From Isoptericola sediminis (GTDB lineage: Bacteria; Actinomycetota; Actinomycetes; Actinomycetales; Cellulomonadaceae): 64,000 bases of DNA. How positions within the stretch are numbered: position 1 is the first letter of the stretch; each line of letters starts with the position of its first letter. The notes below the pieces were generated by a model. The model was not told the DNA's origin. It made no database searches and was given only the letters and a program-made list of their open reading frames with translations. The stretch spans positions 1 through 64,000 of the forward strand of contig NZ_JABFAJ010000009.1 in the NCBI RefSeq assembly GCF_013085345.1, in the 5' to 3' direction. Both the position numbers and the translations under genes were made by a program. This document shows positions 8,082 to 17,852 of the stretch, in pieces.

Positions 8082-9368
8082 CTACGTCCCCGGCGGGGTG
8101 TTCCCGTCGTCCGGCGCGGCCTGCGATCTCCGGGCGGCCAGCCACCGGCGCGCGACGGCCCCGAGCAGCACCAGCACCGCCCCGCCGCCGATCTCGGCCG
8201 CGACGACCCCGCCCGTCACCCAGGCGTCGGCGCCCACGACCGCGAACCGCTCCGCGCCGGCGGACCCGCCGGCGACCTGCTGGAGCACGACGGTCACCGC
8301 GCCGGCGGCGACGGCCACCCCGCCGGCGATCCAGGCCAGGTCGGGCACCCGGACGAGGCTCGGCTCGAGCCGGCGCCAGGCGAACCACCCCGCCGCCGCG
8401 CCGCAACCGACGACCAGCACCGGCGTCCACTGCGCGACCGGTGTCGACCAGGCCGGGCCCGGCAGCACACCGAGCAGCGGCAGCCCCGGCAGCGGGCCCG
8501 CCTCGGTCGCCGCCGCCGAGAAGGTGCTGTCCGCACCGACCGCGAACCCCGGGCCCGCGAGCCACGCCGTCGACCAGAGCACCAGGTTCGGGACCAGGGC
8601 CGCCTGGGTGAGCAGCAGCACGACGACGGCGAACCAGCTCCCGCCCAGACCCGCCGCGACCTCGGCGGCGGTCCCTCGCCCGAGGACGACCCAGACCGTC
8701 GTCAGCACCCCACCGAGCGCGGTCAGCAGGCCGAGCCCCACCAGTCCCGCCCGCAGCCCGAGCCGCGCCGTGTCCGGCAGGACGGGGTCCAGCCGCGGTG
8801 TCAGACCGGCGAGCAGCGGGCCGTCCGGCGCGGAGAACATGCCGAGGGCGAACCCGCCCCCGCCCAGCACGACACCGCCCAGGACGGCGGCGCCGACCTG
8901 GACCGCGACCTCACCGACCGCCGGCGACGGGGAGGCACCGGCCGCCAGCACGACCGTCGCCGCCACGAGGGCCAGCGTGTAGGTGATCGTGCCCCCGAGC
9001 CACGCGGCCAGCGTCGGCACGGCCGACCGCTTGGCGGTGACGTGCGTGACGAACAGCGCCAGGGCGGTCAGCCCGAGCGGCACGACGGTCACCGTCGCAC
9101 CGGCCGCCGCGAGGGGCACCCCGTGCCCCAGCAGCCACAGGCCGGTCGCCGCCGTCCCGCCGGCCCCCAGGCCGCCGTCGGACCCGGACGCGCTCGGGGA
9201 GTCCAGCACCGCCGCCACCGCCAGCAGCGCGACGGCCGCGTAGGACAGCCCGGCGGCCTGCAGCGCAGCCCACACCCCCGAGGAGGCCAGGGTGAACCGG
9301 TCCCGGAAGGTGCGGGGCGGCTCCGGCTCGACGACGGGGGCGTTCCGGCGGCTGGCGGTGGTGCTCAT
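8082..9368 (-). CDS. perM: DUF6350 membrane protein, PerM-like
   Basis: The 428-residue protein has about ten hydrophobic segments rich in Ala, Val, Leu and Gly, short basic ends, and no recognisable enzyme motif. Position between sucD and purN is that of Rv0955/PerM of M. tuberculosis, a membrane protein reported to support cell division under stress. The family link rests on this synteny and on composition. The stop codon TAG also supplies the first bases of the -10 box proposed for purN. The ATG start has no strong ribosome site. Confidence 0.7.
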   Translation of the reverse strand: MSTTASRRNAPVVEPEPPRTFRDRFTLASSGVWAALQAAGLSYAAVALLAVAAVLDSPSASGSDGGLGAGGTAATGLWLLGHGVPLAAAGATVTVVPLGLTALALFVTHVTAKRSAVPTLAAWLGGTITYTLALVAATVVLAAGASPSPAVGEVAVQVGAAVLGGVVLGGGGFALGMFSAPDGPLLAGLTPRLDPVLPDTARLGLRAGLVGLGLLTALGGVLTTVWVVLGRGTAAEVAAGLGGSWFAVVVLLLTQAALVPNLVLWSTAWLAGPGFAVGADSTFSAAATEAGPLPGLPLLGVLPGPAWSTPVAQWTPVLVVGCGAAAGWFAWRRLEPSLVRVPDLAWIAGGVAVAAGAVTVVLQQVAGGSAGAERFAVVGADAWVTGGVVAAEIGGGAVLVLLGAVARRWLAARRSQAAPDDGNTPPGT

Positions 9369-9420
9369 CGGCCCATCGTCACCCGGGGCCGACGGGCGCA
9401 GGCCCCTGCCACGCCGAGGA

Positions 9421-9469
9421 CGACGACGCCCGCCCGGCCCGGCAGGTGCGGGCGGGGCGGGCGTCGTCG
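9421..9469 (-). terminator. terminator after sucCD
   Basis: A 15-base-pair G+C-rich stem (9421-9435 with 9455-9469) closes a 19-base loop, 15 bases beyond the sucD stop codon on the minus strand. It separates sucCD from perM. Confidence 0.7.
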
Positions 9470-9483
9470 GGCGCGCGGGACGC

Positions 9484-10380
9484 TCAGCGGCTCTGCAGCA
9501 GCTCGCGCATGAGACGGGCGGTCTCGGACGGCGTCTTGCCGACCTTGACGCCGACGGCCTCGAGGGCCTCCTTCTTCGCCTGGGCGGTGCCAGAGGAGCC
9601 GGAGACGATCGCGCCGGCGTGGCCCATCGTCTTGCCCTCCGGGGCGGTGAAGCCCGCGACGTAGCCCACGACCGGCTTCGTCACGTGCTCGGCGATGTAG
9701 GCCGCGGCCCGCTCCTCGGCGTCGCCGCCGATCTCGCCGATCATCACGATCGCCTCGGTGGCCGGGTCGTTCTCGAACGCCTCGAGCGCGTCGATGTGCG
9801 TCGTCCCGATGACCGGGTCGCCGCCGATGCCGATCGCGGTGGAGAAGCCCAGGTCACGCAGCTCGTACATCATCTGGTACGTCAGCGTGCCGGACTTCGA
9901 GACCAGACCGATCGGGCCGGAGCCGGTGATGGTGTGCGGGGTGATGCCGGCCAGCGACTCGCCCGGGGTGATGATGCCGGGGCAGTTCGGACCGATCATC
10001 CGGGTGTCCTTGCCGTCGAGGTAGGCGAAGACCTCGGCGGTGTCCTGGACGGGCACGCCCTCCGTGATGACCACGAGGAGGCCGATGCCGGCGTCGATGG
10101 CCTCCACGCAGGCGTCCTTGGTGAACGCCGGCGGCACGAAGACGACCGAGACGTCGGCGCCGGTCTCGGCCATGGCCTCCTTGACCGAGCCGAAGACCGG
10201 CAGCGTGACCGGGTTGCCCTCGTGGTCGGTGTGCTCGACCGTCTGGCCGGCCTTGCGGGCGTTGACGCCGCCGACGATGTTGGCGCCGGAGGAGAGCATC
10301 AGGGCGGTGTGCTTGGCACCCATGCCGCCGGTGATGCCCTGGACGATGATCTTGGAGTCGGAGTTCAGGTAGATCGACAT
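9484..10380 (-). CDS. sucD: succinyl-CoA synthetase alpha subunit
   Basis: SucD carries the CoA site and the phosphorylated His of succinyl-CoA synthetase, which makes ATP or GTP from succinyl-CoA in the TCA cycle. The 298-residue product has the CoA-binding stretch [15 protein letters not shown] (about 11-25), [12 protein letters not shown] (about 129-140), and the catalytic His in [15 protein letters not shown] (about 252-266). Length is normal. It follows sucC in the same direction with a 27-base gap. Confidence 0.98.
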   Translation of the reverse strand: MSIYLNSDSKIIVQGITGGMGAKHTALMLSSGANIVGGVNARKAGQTVEHTDHEGNPVTLPVFGSVKEAMAETGADVSVVFVPPAFTKDACVEAIDAGIGLLVVITEGVPVQDTAEVFAYLDGKDTRMIGPNCPGIITPGESLAGITPHTITGSGPIGLVSKSGTLTYQMMYELRDLGFSTAIGIGGDPVIGTTHIDALEAFENDPATEAIVMIGEIGGDAEERAAAYIAEHVTKPVVGYVAGFTAPEGKTMGHAGAIVSGSSGTAQAKKEALEAVGVKVGKTPSETARLMRELLQSR

Positions 10381-10407
10381 GTCAGTGAATCTTCGCTTTC
10401 CGGCGTC

Positions 10408-11580
10408 TCAGGCGGTCGCGGCGGCCTTGGCTGCTGCCGTCTCAGCGCCGCCGTCCATGGTCTCGGCAAGGGTCACGAGGGGGTGGTTCGCCTCGGTGAG
10501 GATCGCGCGCCCCTTCTCGACGTTGTTGCCGTCGAGACGGACGACCAGCGGCTTGGACGCCTCGTCGCCGAGGATCTCCAGCGCGCCGACGATGCCCTTG
10601 GCGACCTCGTCGCAGGCGGTGATGCCGCCGAAGACGTTCACGAACACGGACTTGACCTGCTCGTCGTGCAGGATGACGTCGAGGCCGGCCGCCATGACCT
10701 GCGCGTTGGCGCCGCCGCCGATGTCGAGGAAGTTCGCGGGCTTGACGCCGCCGTGCGCCTCACCGGCGTAGGCGACGACGTCGAGGGTCGACATGACCAG
10801 ACCCGCGCCGTTGCCGATGATGCCGACCTCGCCGTCGAGCTTGACGTAGTTGAGGTCGTGCTCCTTCGCCTTCGCCTCCAGGGGGTCCGTGGTGGCGGAG
10901 TCCTCGAGCTCGGCGTGGTCCGGGTGCCGGAAGTCGGCGTTGGCGTCGAGCGTGACCTTGCCGTCCAGGGCGATGATGTCGCCCTGCTCGGTCTTGACCA
11001 GCGGGTTCACCTCGACGAGGGTCGCGTCCTCCTCGGAGAACACGGTCCACAGCTGCTGGATCGCCGCGGCGACCTTGTCCTTGACGTCGGCGTCGAAGCC
11101 GGCGGCCTCGACGATCTCGGCCGCCTTGGCGGCGTCGATGCCCACGGCCGGGTCGACCGCGACACGGGCCAGCGCCTCGGGCCGCTCGACGGCGAGCTCC
11201 TCGATCTCCACGCCGCCCTCGACGGAGCACATGGCGAGGTAGTTCCGGTGGGCGCGGTCCAGGAGCACCGAGAAGTAGTACTCCTCGGCGATCTGCGCAC
11301 CGGCGGCGATCATGACGCGGTGGACCGTGTGGCCCTTGATGTCCATGCCGAGGATCTCCTCGGCCTTCTGGGCGGCCTCCTCGGGGGAGTGCGCCAGCTT
11401 CACACCGCCGGCCTTGCCACGGCCGCCGATCTTGACCTGGGCCTTGACGACGACAGTGCCGCCGCCGAGCTTCTCTGCGCCCGCACGAGCCTCTTCCGGC
11501 GTCGTCGCGACGACGCCGCCGAGCACGGGCACGCCGTGCTTCTCGAAGATGTCGCGAGCCTGGTATTCGAACAGGTCCAC
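10408..11580 (-). CDS. sucC: succinyl-CoA synthetase beta subunit
   Basis: SucC is the nucleotide-binding beta subunit that partners SucD. The 390-residue product begins [19 protein letters not shown] as in the family. It contains the ATP-grasp region, with [18 protein letters not shown] (about 46-63), and the C-terminal ligase domain, with [21 protein letters not shown] at 11580 is chosen because the conserved N-terminus begins there and GAAGGA lies about ten bases upstream. An imperfect palindrome in the leader may be an operator. The overall length matches other SucC proteins. Confidence 0.98.
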   Translation of the reverse strand: MDLFEYQARDIFEKHGVPVLGGVVATTPEEARAGAEKLGGGTVVVKAQVKIGGRGKAGGVKLAHSPEEAAQKAEEILGMDIKGHTVHRVMIAAGAQIAEEYYFSVLLDRAHRNYLAMCSVEGGVEIEELAVERPEALARVAVDPAVGIDAAKAAEIVEAAGFDADVKDKVAAAIQQLWTVFSEEDATLVEVNPLVKTEQGDIIALDGKVTLDANADFRHPDHAELEDSATTDPLEAKAKEHDLNYVKLDGEVGIIGNGAGLVMSTLDVVAYAGEAHGGVKPANFLDIGGGANAQVMAAGLDVILHDEQVKSVFVNVFGGITACDEVAKGIVGALEILGDEASKPLVVRLDGNNVEKGRAILTEANHPLVTLAETMDGGAETAAAKAAATA

Positions 11581-11635
11581 CCTGCTGCGTCCTTCCATCG
11601 GTTGTGCCCCTGGGTCGGCAGAGGCCGGCCTGAGC

Positions 11636-11657
11636 GATGTCTCGACGTCAAGACATC
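11636..11657. promoter_or_regulatory. 22-base imperfect palindrome in the sucC leader
   Basis: Ten of eleven base pairs match across 22 bases, with outer arms GATGTCT and AGACATC. A possible minus-strand -10 box, TACTCT (11666-11671), lies just upstream. A protein bound here would sit at the transcription start of sucCD. The regulator is unknown. Confidence 0.5.
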
Positions 11658-11789
11658 TGCGCTCCAGAGTAGTGCGCCGCCGTCCGGCCACGGCACCCAC
11701 AGCGCATTCTGCCCCCTCGACGTGATCGATTCCACAGGCCCCGGGGGACGCCCTCGCCCGCCGCGGCAGGCATCTCGGACGTTTCGCGC

Positions 11790-14432
11790 CTACAGCTTGG
11801 TGACGGGGCTGAACCGCAGCAGCAGCCGCTTGGTGCCGTCGGCACCGAAGTCGATCTTCGCCACGGCGTTCTGACCGGTCCCCTCCAGGCCGACCACCGT
11901 GCCCGCCCCGTACGCGTCGTGGGTGACCTTGTCCCCCACCGACAGCGACGGGATGTCGGTGTCCTGCCGCGGTGTCGCCGACCCGAACCGCGGCCCGCCG
12001 GACCCGCCGCCCGTCCGGCCGATCGGCCGCGGCGGACCGCTCGACGGCGCTCTCCCCGCCACCGCCCGCGACCCGACGCCGGACCCGGCGCGTGCCGGTG
12101 CGCGGCCGGCGCCGTAGGCGCCGCCGCCCCAGGTCGAGCCGCCGCGCCGCAACGTCTGCGTGGCCGACTCCGCCCGCCGCCAGTCGACGAGCTCGGCCGG
12201 GATCTCGTCGAGGAACCGGCTGGGCGGGAACTCGTTGGCCATCCCGAAGGCCGACCGGGTGCCCGCCCGCGACAGGTAGAGCCGTTCGCGCGCCCGGGTG
12301 ATGCCCACGTAGGCGAGCCGCCGCTCCTCGGCCAGCTCGGCGTCGTCGTGCAGCGAGCGCATGTGCGGGAAGGTCCCGTCCTCCATGCCGGTGAGGAACA
12401 CCACGGGGAACTCCAGGCCCTTGGCCGTGTGCAGCGTCATCAGGGTGACCACGCCCGGGTCCTCGACCGGCTCCTCGTCGTGCGCGTGCTCGGCGCCCCC
12501 GTCGGCGACGTCCTCGTCAGGGATCTGGTCGGCGTCGGCCACGAGCGAGACCCGCTCGAGGAAATCCGCCAGGTCGCCCTCGGGGTCCATCTCGGTGAAC
12601 TCGGCGGCGACGGCGTGCAGCTCGGCGAGGTTCTCGACACGGGTGGCGTCCTGCGGGTCGTCGCTGGCCCGCAGCTCGGCGAGGTACCCCGTCCGGTCCA
12701 GGACCGCGCCGAGGACCTCCGCCGGGGTGGCGTCGTCCTCGACCATCGCCCGCAGGTCGGCCATCATCGTGGCGAACGCCCGCAGCGGCTTCAGCGTGCG
12801 GGTGGTGACGGCGGGGATCTCGTCGACGCGCTGCAGGGCGGCGCCGAAGGAGATGCGCTCCGCCGCGGCGAACCCGGCCACGAGCGACTCGGCCTTGTCC
12901 CCGAGGCCCCGCTTGGGCACGTTGAGCACCCGGCGCACCGAGACGTCGTCGTCCGGGTTGGCCAGCGCCCGCAGGTAGGCGACGGCGTCCTTGACCTCCC
13001 GGCGCTCGTAGAACCGGGTCCCGCCGACCACCTTGTACGGCAGCCCGACGCGGATCAGCACCTCCTCCAGCGCCCGCGACTGGGCGTTCGTGCGGTAGAA
13101 GATCGCCACGTCGCCGGGACGCACGCCCGCGGTGTCCCCGAGCCGGTCGATCTCCTCGGCGACGAACCGCGCCTCGTGGTGCTCGTCGTCGGCGACGTAG
13201 CCGACGATCTTCGCCCCGTCCCCGGCGTCGGTCCACAACCGCTTCGGACGACGGCCCGTGTTGCGCGCGATGACGGCGTTCGCGGCGGACAGGATGCTCT
13301 GCGTGGAGCGGTAGTTCTGCTCGAGCAGGATCGTCCTCGCGTCCGGGTAGTCCTGCTCGAACTCGACGATGTTGCGGATCGTGGCCCCGCGGAAGGCGTA
13401 GATCGACTGGTCGGCGTCACCCACCACCGTCAGCTCGGCCGGGACCGCGTCCTGCTGTCCGGGCTCGTCCCCCGGCGTGCCGCCGACGAGCTCGCGCACC
13501 AGGACGTACTGCGCGTGGTTGGTGTCCTGGTACTCGTCGACCAGCACGTGCCGGAACCGGCGCCGGTAGTGCTCGGCGACGTTCGGGAACGCCTGGAGCA
13601 GGTTGACCGTCGTCATGATGATGTCGTCGAAGTCCAGCGCGTTGGCCTGCGCCAGCCGCGCCTGGTAGCGCCGGTAGACGTCGGCGAGCACCGTGTCGAA
13701 CGCGGGCACCGAGGCGTCGGCGATCCCGCCGCCGGCCAGCGCCCGCTCGCGCCATCCCTCCGCGGTCGCGTCGGTACCGGCCTGCTGCGCGTAGGCGTCC
13801 GGGTCGACCAGCTCGTTCTTCAGGTCGCTGATCTTCCGCGCCAGCGAGCGCGGCGGGTACTTCTTGACGTCGAGGTCCAGCTCCCGGCACACCAGGGTGA
13901 TCAGTCGCTGGGAGTCGGCCGCGTCGTAGATGGAGAAGCTGGAGCGCAGCCCCAGGGTCGTGGCCTCGCGGCGCAGGATGCGCACGCAGGCGGAGTGGAA
14001 CGTGGACACCCACATCCGCCGGGCCGCCGGCCCCACGAGCTGCTCGACCCGCTCGCGCATCTCGGCCGCGGCCTTGTTCGTGAAGGTGATCGCCAGGATC
14101 TCCCCCGGCCGCGCCCGCCGGGTCGCCAGCAGGTGCGCGATGCGATGGGTCAGCACGCGCGTCTTGCCCGAGCCCGCACCGGCGACGATGAGCAGGGGCG
14201 CCCCGGCGTGCACGACGGCCTCGCGCTGCGGCTCGTTCAGGCCCTCCAGCAGCGCCTCGGCCGCCTCGGTGTCGGCGCCGGCACCCGCCCCGGGCTCCGC
14301 CGGCGGCTCGGGCACCCAGTCCGGAGCGCCGCCGTCGTCCCACCGCGGTGCGGTCGTGGGCAGGCGTGCGGTGTAGCCGGCGGGCGCCGGATCCAGTCCG
14401 GGGAGCGAGAGGCTGTCGAAGAGCGAAGTCAT
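11790..14432 (-). CDS. pcrA: UvrD/PcrA-type ATP-dependent DNA helicase
   Basis: This 880-residue superfamily 1A helicase unwinds DNA 3' to 5' in repair and replication restart. Visible motifs, in order, are the Q/Walker A region ([13 protein letters not shown] and [18 protein letters not shown], about 69-105), [21 protein letters not shown] (motif II), [42 protein letters not shown] and [16 protein letters not shown] Gly/Arg/Ser-rich linker precedes a C-terminal SH3/Tudor-like domain (last ~55 residues), as in PcrA and UvrD1. The ATG follows a TAGGCT box by nine bases. In M. tuberculosis uvrD1 likewise lies beside sucCD. Confidence 0.96.
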   Translation of the reverse strand: MTSLFDSLSLPGLDPAPAGYTARLPTTAPRWDDGGAPDWVPEPPAEPGAGAGADTEAAEALLEGLNEPQREAVVHAGAPLLIVAGAGSGKTRVLTHRIAHLLATRRARPGEILAITFTNKAAAEMRERVEQLVGPAARRMWVSTFHSACVRILRREATTLGLRSSFSIYDAADSQRLITLVCRELDLDVKKYPPRSLARKISDLKNELVDPDAYAQQAGTDATAEGWRERALAGGGIADASVPAFDTVLADVYRRYQARLAQANALDFDDIIMTTVNLLQAFPNVAEHYRRRFRHVLVDEYQDTNHAQYVLVRELVGGTPGDEPGQQDAVPAELTVVGDADQSIYAFRGATIRNIVEFEQDYPDARTILLEQNYRSTQSILSAANAVIARNTGRRPKRLWTDAGDGAKIVGYVADDEHHEARFVAEEIDRLGDTAGVRPGDVAIFYRTNAQSRALEEVLIRVGLPYKVVGGTRFYERREVKDAVAYLRALANPDDDVSVRRVLNVPKRGLGDKAESLVAGFAAAERISFGAALQRVDEIPAVTTRTLKPLRAFATMMADLRAMVEDDATPAEVLGAVLDRTGYLAELRASDDPQDATRVENLAELHAVAAEFTEMDPEGDLADFLERVSLVADADQIPDEDVADGGAEHAHDEEPVEDPGVVTLMTLHTAKGLEFPVVFLTGMEDGTFPHMRSLHDDAELAEERRLAYVGITRARERLYLSRAGTRSAFGMANEFPPSRFLDEIPAELVDWRRAESATQTLRRGGSTWGGGAYGAGRAPARAGSGVGSRAVAGRAPSSGPPRPIGRTGGGSGGPRFGSATPRQDTDIPSLSVGDKVTHDAYGAGTVVGLEGTGQNAVAKIDFGADGTKRLLLRFSPVTKL

Positions 14433-14507
14433 GGCGCACCCAGCCTAGGCGGTGCGGCCGACACCCGACGCCGCGCCGGGCGGTCCGACCCTCGCTATCG
14501 TCTCCGC

Positions 14508-16211
14508 ATGGAGAGCCCCGCACGAGGCGGCACCGAGAGCACCGAGAGCACCGGGACGACCGCCGGCGCTCCACCCGTCCTGAGCCTCCAGGAGCTGCTG
14601 GCCCACCCGAGACGCCTGGTCAACCCCTCGACCGTGGGTGGGGCCATCGCGCTGGCCGTCGGCCTGGTGCTGGTGCTGGTGCCCGCCCTGTCCCACGAGC
14701 TGACGGAGGCGGTCGTCGGCATCGGCCTGCTGGTCTCGGGCGCGAACGACCTGTGGACGACCGTGCGACGCCGGCAGGTCCGCGCGACGGTCCGGATGAC
14801 GTCCGCCGTCCGCGGTCTCGCCTCCGTCCTGCTCGCGCTGGTCTTCCTGCTGTCGGCCCGCGCCGCGCTGGCCGCCACCATCCTGCTCGGAGCGATCTAC
14901 CTGCTCTTCCGCAGCCTGCTCACGCTGCTGCTGGCCGCGTTCAGCAGGTCCCGCGACAAGCGGGCCCCGCGCTTCGCCGCCGGCGGCGTCGGGCTCGCCC
15001 TGGCCGTGCTGATCCTCGCCGTCCCCGGTGCGTACGTCGACTGGATCGCGGCGATGGTCGGCGTCGTCGCCGTCCTCGGGGGCTCGATCACCCTCGCCTA
15101 CGGGTACCGCGTCGCCGCCGGCCGGCTCCCGGCGCCCGACGGGCTGTACCCCTCGTTCACCGAGATCATCTGGACCTGGGTCGAGCACGTGGACGTCGGG
15201 ACGACGCGCCGGGTGCAGATCGCCGACCAGCTCTACCTCGAACGTCCCGAGATGGCCGCCAAGCAGATCGCCTGGTGGACGATGCTCGTGCTCAGCGTGT
15301 GCATCGCCACGCTCGCCGTCCTGCAGGACTCGACGGCGGTGGTCATCGGGGCGATGCTCGTCGCCCCGCTCATGACGCCCATCCTGGGGCTCGCGGCCGC
15401 CCTGGTCAGCGGCTGGGCGTTCCGGGCGGTGCGCTCCCTGGCCCTCATCCTGGCCGGGACGGCGGTGGCGGTCCTCCTCGCCTTCGTCATCGCCGCCTGG
15501 GTGCCGATCGTGGTGCCGTTCGACACCAACAGCCAGATCACCTCTCGCGTGGAACCGACCCTGCTCGACATGCTCGTCGCGATCGCCGCCGGGGCCGCGG
15601 GCGCCTTCGCCACGGTCGACCGGCGGGTCGCCGCCTCCCTCGGCGGTGTCGCCATCGCCGTGGCGCTGGTCCCGCCGCTGTCCGTGGTCGGCGTCGCGCT
15701 CAGCGACGGCCGCCTGGGTGACGCGGGCGGGGCCCTGCTGCTGTTCGGCACCAACTTCGTCTCGATCGTGCTGGCGGCGGCCGTGGTGTTCGTCCTCACC
15801 GGGGTGGCCGACCCGCGTCAGCTGCGGCGCGGCGGCCGCAAGATCCTGCTCACGATGGCACCGTTCGTCACCGCGGCGCTGGTGATCCTGCTGCCGCTGC
15901 TGCTGACCACGGACGGCCTGCTCGAGACGTCGTCCCAGCAGCGCACGGCCCAGGGGGTCGTCGACGACTGGTTGCCCGACTCCTCGCGGCTCACCCTGAC
16001 CTCCGTCTCGGTCTCCGACGGCACCGTCCAGGTCGACCTGGCCGGTGCAGCGGACGACCTGCCCGAGCTCGCCGACCTGCGGACCGCGCTGGACGAGCAG
16101 CTCGACGGCTCCTACGCCGTCGACGTGGCCGTCACGCCGGTCGAGATCGAGAGCGTCCCGGCCGTGTCGCCCTCGCCGTCGCCCTCACGGCTGAACATCG
16201 ACCTCGGCTGA
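14508..16211 (+). CDS. DUF308 (HdeD-like) - DUF389 fusion membrane protein
   Basis: The 567-residue protein combines two membrane modules. Residues ~40-205 carry six hydrophobic segments with the pattern VVGIGLLVSGANDLWTTVRRRQ seen in HdeD-like DUF308 proteins. Residues ~250-480 form a DUF389 (TIGR00341) domain with QDSTAVVIGAMLVAPLMTPILG and a stretch GGVAIAVALVPPLSVVGVAL. About 85 hydrophilic residues follow at the C-terminus, probably outside the membrane. The function of both families is unknown. TATCGT lies six bases before the ATG, suggesting a leaderless transcript. It converges on the acetyltransferase gene with a 20-base gap. Confidence 0.75.
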   Translation: MESPARGGTESTESTGTTAGAPPVLSLQELLAHPRRLVNPSTVGGAIALAVGLVLVLVPALSHELTEAVVGIGLLVSGANDLWTTVRRRQVRATVRMTSAVRGLASVLLALVFLLSARAALAATILLGAIYLLFRSLLTLLLAAFSRSRDKRAPRFAAGGVGLALAVLILAVPGAYVDWIAAMVGVVAVLGGSITLAYGYRVAAGRLPAPDGLYPSFTEIIWTWVEHVDVGTTRRVQIADQLYLERPEMAAKQIAWWTMLVLSVCIATLAVLQDSTAVVIGAMLVAPLMTPILGLAAALVSGWAFRAVRSLALILAGTAVAVLLAFVIAAWVPIVVPFDTNSQITSRVEPTLLDMLVAIAAGAAGAFATVDRRVAASLGGVAIAVALVPPLSVVGVALSDGRLGDAGGALLLFGTNFVSIVLAAAVVFVLTGVADPRQLRRGGRKILLTMAPFVTAALVILLPLLLTTDGLLETSSQQRTAQGVVDDWLPDSSRLTLTSVSVSDGTVQVDLAGAADDLPELADLRTALDEQLDGSYAVDVAVTPVEIESVPAVSPSPSPSRLNIDLG

Positions 16212-16231
16212 CGCCGGCTGGTCGCACCCCG

Positions 16232-16690
16232 CTAGCTCGCCGAGGCGCCCGCCCCGACCCGCCGCATGGGCGTGTGCGGGATCCCGTCCTCGAGGTACTC
16301 GGGGCCGTCCGGCACGAACCCGAAGGTGGCGTACCAGCCGACCAGCGGGGACTGGGCGCCGAGCACGACGTCCTGGCCCGGCGAGGCGGTCGTGGCGGCC
16401 TCCACCGCAGCCCGCATGAGCACGGCGGAGGCACCGGTCCCGCGCACGTCCGGGTGGCAGACGACGCGTCCGACGCGCTGCTCGCCGCCGTCGTCGAGCA
16501 CGCGGGCGCTCCCCACGAGCCGCCCCGCGTCGAGCAGCAGGACGTGCCGCGTCGCGGGCTCGAGGTCGCGGTCGTCGAGGTCCGGGTAGGCGCACTCCTG
16601 CTCGACGACGAAGACGTCCTGCCGCAACCGGCACAGGTCGAAGACGGTCCGGGGGCCGAGGTCGTCGAGTCGACGGGTGAGGATCTCCAC
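16232..16690 (-). CDS. GNAT acetyltransferase, ElaA type
   Basis: The protein of about 152 residues matches the ElaA group of GNAT acetyltransferases, which use acetyl-CoA on an unknown amine. It contains FDLCRLRQDVFVVEQECAYPDLDDRDLEP (here about 16-44, characteristic of ElaA), then VGRVVCHPDVRGTGASAVLM with the acetyl-CoA loop, and GWYATFGFVPDGPEYLEDGIPHTPM at the end. The start is uncertain. GTG at 16690 begins the conserved region and follows GACGAT by six bases; no ribosome site is clear. A possible operon with the two membrane-protein genes upstream is not supported by tight spacing. Confidence 0.82.
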   Translation of the reverse strand: MEILTRRLDDLGPRTVFDLCRLRQDVFVVEQECAYPDLDDRDLEPATRHVLLLDAGRLVGSARVLDDGGEQRVGRVVCHPDVRGTGASAVLMRAAVEAATTASPGQDVVLGAQSPLVGWYATFGFVPDGPEYLEDGIPHTPMRRVGAGASAS

Positions 16691-16725
16691 GGCGTCATCG
16701 TCACACGCCCGTGCGTCCCCGCGGC

Positions 16726-17208
16726 TCAGGTGAGGCCGAGCCCGACGATCCAGACGCCGGTCGCCAGCAGCCCGCCGAGGAGCTGGATGCCGATGGTGAT
16801 CGCGGTCGCCTGGAGCGCGGCGACGGTCGCCTGCCAGGCGGCCGCTCGGTCGCGGCGCCGCACGAGCTCGACGAGCATCACCGCGAGGGTGAAGAACAGG
16901 AAGAGCCCGACCACGGGCACCAGGAAGAACCCGACGATGCCGGCGATGCCGCCGACGGCGAGCGTGAACCACGGCACCTCGGCACGCCGCATGTGCCGGC
17001 CGGCCACGAGCCAGTTGCCCGTCTCGGCCGCGACGATCAGCAGGGCGGCGACGGCGAAGACCACCCACGCCGTCGTCCCGCCCGTGGCCCAGGCCCACAG
17101 CAGCAGGGCGCCGCCGACCAGGGCGTTGCCCGGCAGCACCTGGACGACGATGCCGACGAGCCCGACGGCGATCGCGAGGCCGACGAGCACCTCGCCGAGC
17201 ACGCTCAC
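16726..17208 (-). CDS. DUF456 family membrane protein
   Basis: The 160-residue protein has five or six hydrophobic segments. It contains VVQVLPGNALVGGALLLWAW near the N-terminus and GGIAGIVGFFLVPVVGLFL (about 86-104), which resemble DUF456 proteins. The second half has a Gly-zipper-like segment. The function of the family is unknown. It starts with GTG 37 bases behind another small membrane-protein gene in the same direction, so the two may be cotranscribed. The family call comes from the motif pattern only. Confidence 0.6.
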   Translation of the reverse strand: MSVLGEVLVGLAIAVGLVGIVVQVLPGNALVGGALLLWAWATGGTTAWVVFAVAALLIVAAETGNWLVAGRHMRRAEVPWFTLAVGGIAGIVGFFLVPVVGLFLFFTLAVMLVELVRRRDRAAAWQATVAALQATAITIGIQLLGGLLATGVWIVGLGLT

Positions 17209-17245
17209 GCGCCGCCCCCGGAGGGTGCGGCGGGAGGAAGGTGGG

Positions 17246-17617
17246 TCACCAGAAGACGGCGACGACGATGTTGACCAGCGTCAGCGCGCCGATCGTGTGC
17301 TTGAGGCCGGGGGTGACGGCACCCGTGCCGTTGTCCCCCTTGCGGCCCTGCCGCTTGGCGACGAAGGCGAGCACCGTGATGACCAGGGCGACCGCGAGCT
17401 TCACGCCGATCTTCGCCATGGAGGGGCCGCCGTCCTCCCACAGACCGCCGACCTCGGCGACGCCCACCATGAGGATGCCTGCCACCAGGGCGGTCGCGGC
17501 GCCGTGGAACACGCCGCGGTACAGGCCCGGGGTGCGCAGCGAGGCGAGGTAGCCACCCAGGACGATGGCCCACCCGACGAAGTGCAGCACCGTGAAGATG
17601 TTGTAGAGGAACTCCAT
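17246..17617 (-). CDS. small membrane protein of unknown function
   Basis: I do not recognise a named family. The 123-residue protein has four predicted membrane segments (about 4-24, 36-55, 70-86 and 105-123) and a short basic loop, AKRQGRKGDN, between the third and fourth. Conserved-looking features are HFVGWAIVLGGYLASL near the N-terminus, a Gly-rich second segment and KHTIGALTLVNIVVA near the end. TAGGCT lies seven bases before the ATG, so the transcript is probably leaderless. It is divergent from the cysteine-leader sulfur operon and shares a 130-base promoter region with it. Confidence 0.65.
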   Translation of the reverse strand: MEFLYNIFTVLHFVGWAIVLGGYLASLRTPGLYRGVFHGAATALVAGILMVGVAEVGGLWEDGGPSMAKIGVKLAVALVITVLAFVAKRQGRKGDNGTGAVTPGLKHTIGALTLVNIVVAVFW

Positions 17618-17737
17618 GGGGGCCAGCCTAGCGACGGGACGGTGGCGCTCGGACCATCGCCGCCGTGGGACGCCTCACGTGCCGCGCGCACGTCCCATGA
17701 TGCGGACCGCTGCTTTCGCGGGCCGACCACCTCGGGT

Positions 17738-17743
17738 TACATT
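17738..17743 (+). promoter_or_regulatory. -10 box of the sulfur-assimilation operon
   Basis: TACATT lies seven bases before the ATG of the Cys-rich leader peptide, placing the 5' end of the mRNA on or next to that ATG. The -35 region is weak (TTTCGC or TTCGCG at 17-18 bases). Confidence 0.55.
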
Positions 17744-17750
17744 CGTCGCC

Positions 17751-17852
17751 ATGACCACGGCCACGCCCCGGACGCGCACGACGAACCGTCGTGCCATGTC
17801 GGCGTGCCCGCTGCACCTGTGCATGTGCAGCTGTCAGTGCTGCTGTCGCTGA
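17751..17852 (+). CDS. leaderless cysteine-rich leader peptide
   Basis: This 33-residue open frame starts ATG directly behind a -10 box and ends 127 bases before the sulfite reductase gene. Its last 15 residues, CPLHLCMCSCQCCCR, hold seven Cys (positions 19, 24, 26, 28, 30, 31, 32), including three consecutive Cys codons just before the terminal Arg. The first half is Thr/Arg-rich. A run of Cys codons ahead of sulfur genes fits a sensor of charged tRNA-Cys: ribosome stalling would change downstream RNA folding. Polycysteine leaderless short frames with this role have been reported in mycobacteria. Its sequence and place are seen directly; attenuation is inferred. Confidence 0.85.
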   Translation: MTTATPRTRTTNRRAMSACPLHLCMCSCQCCCR

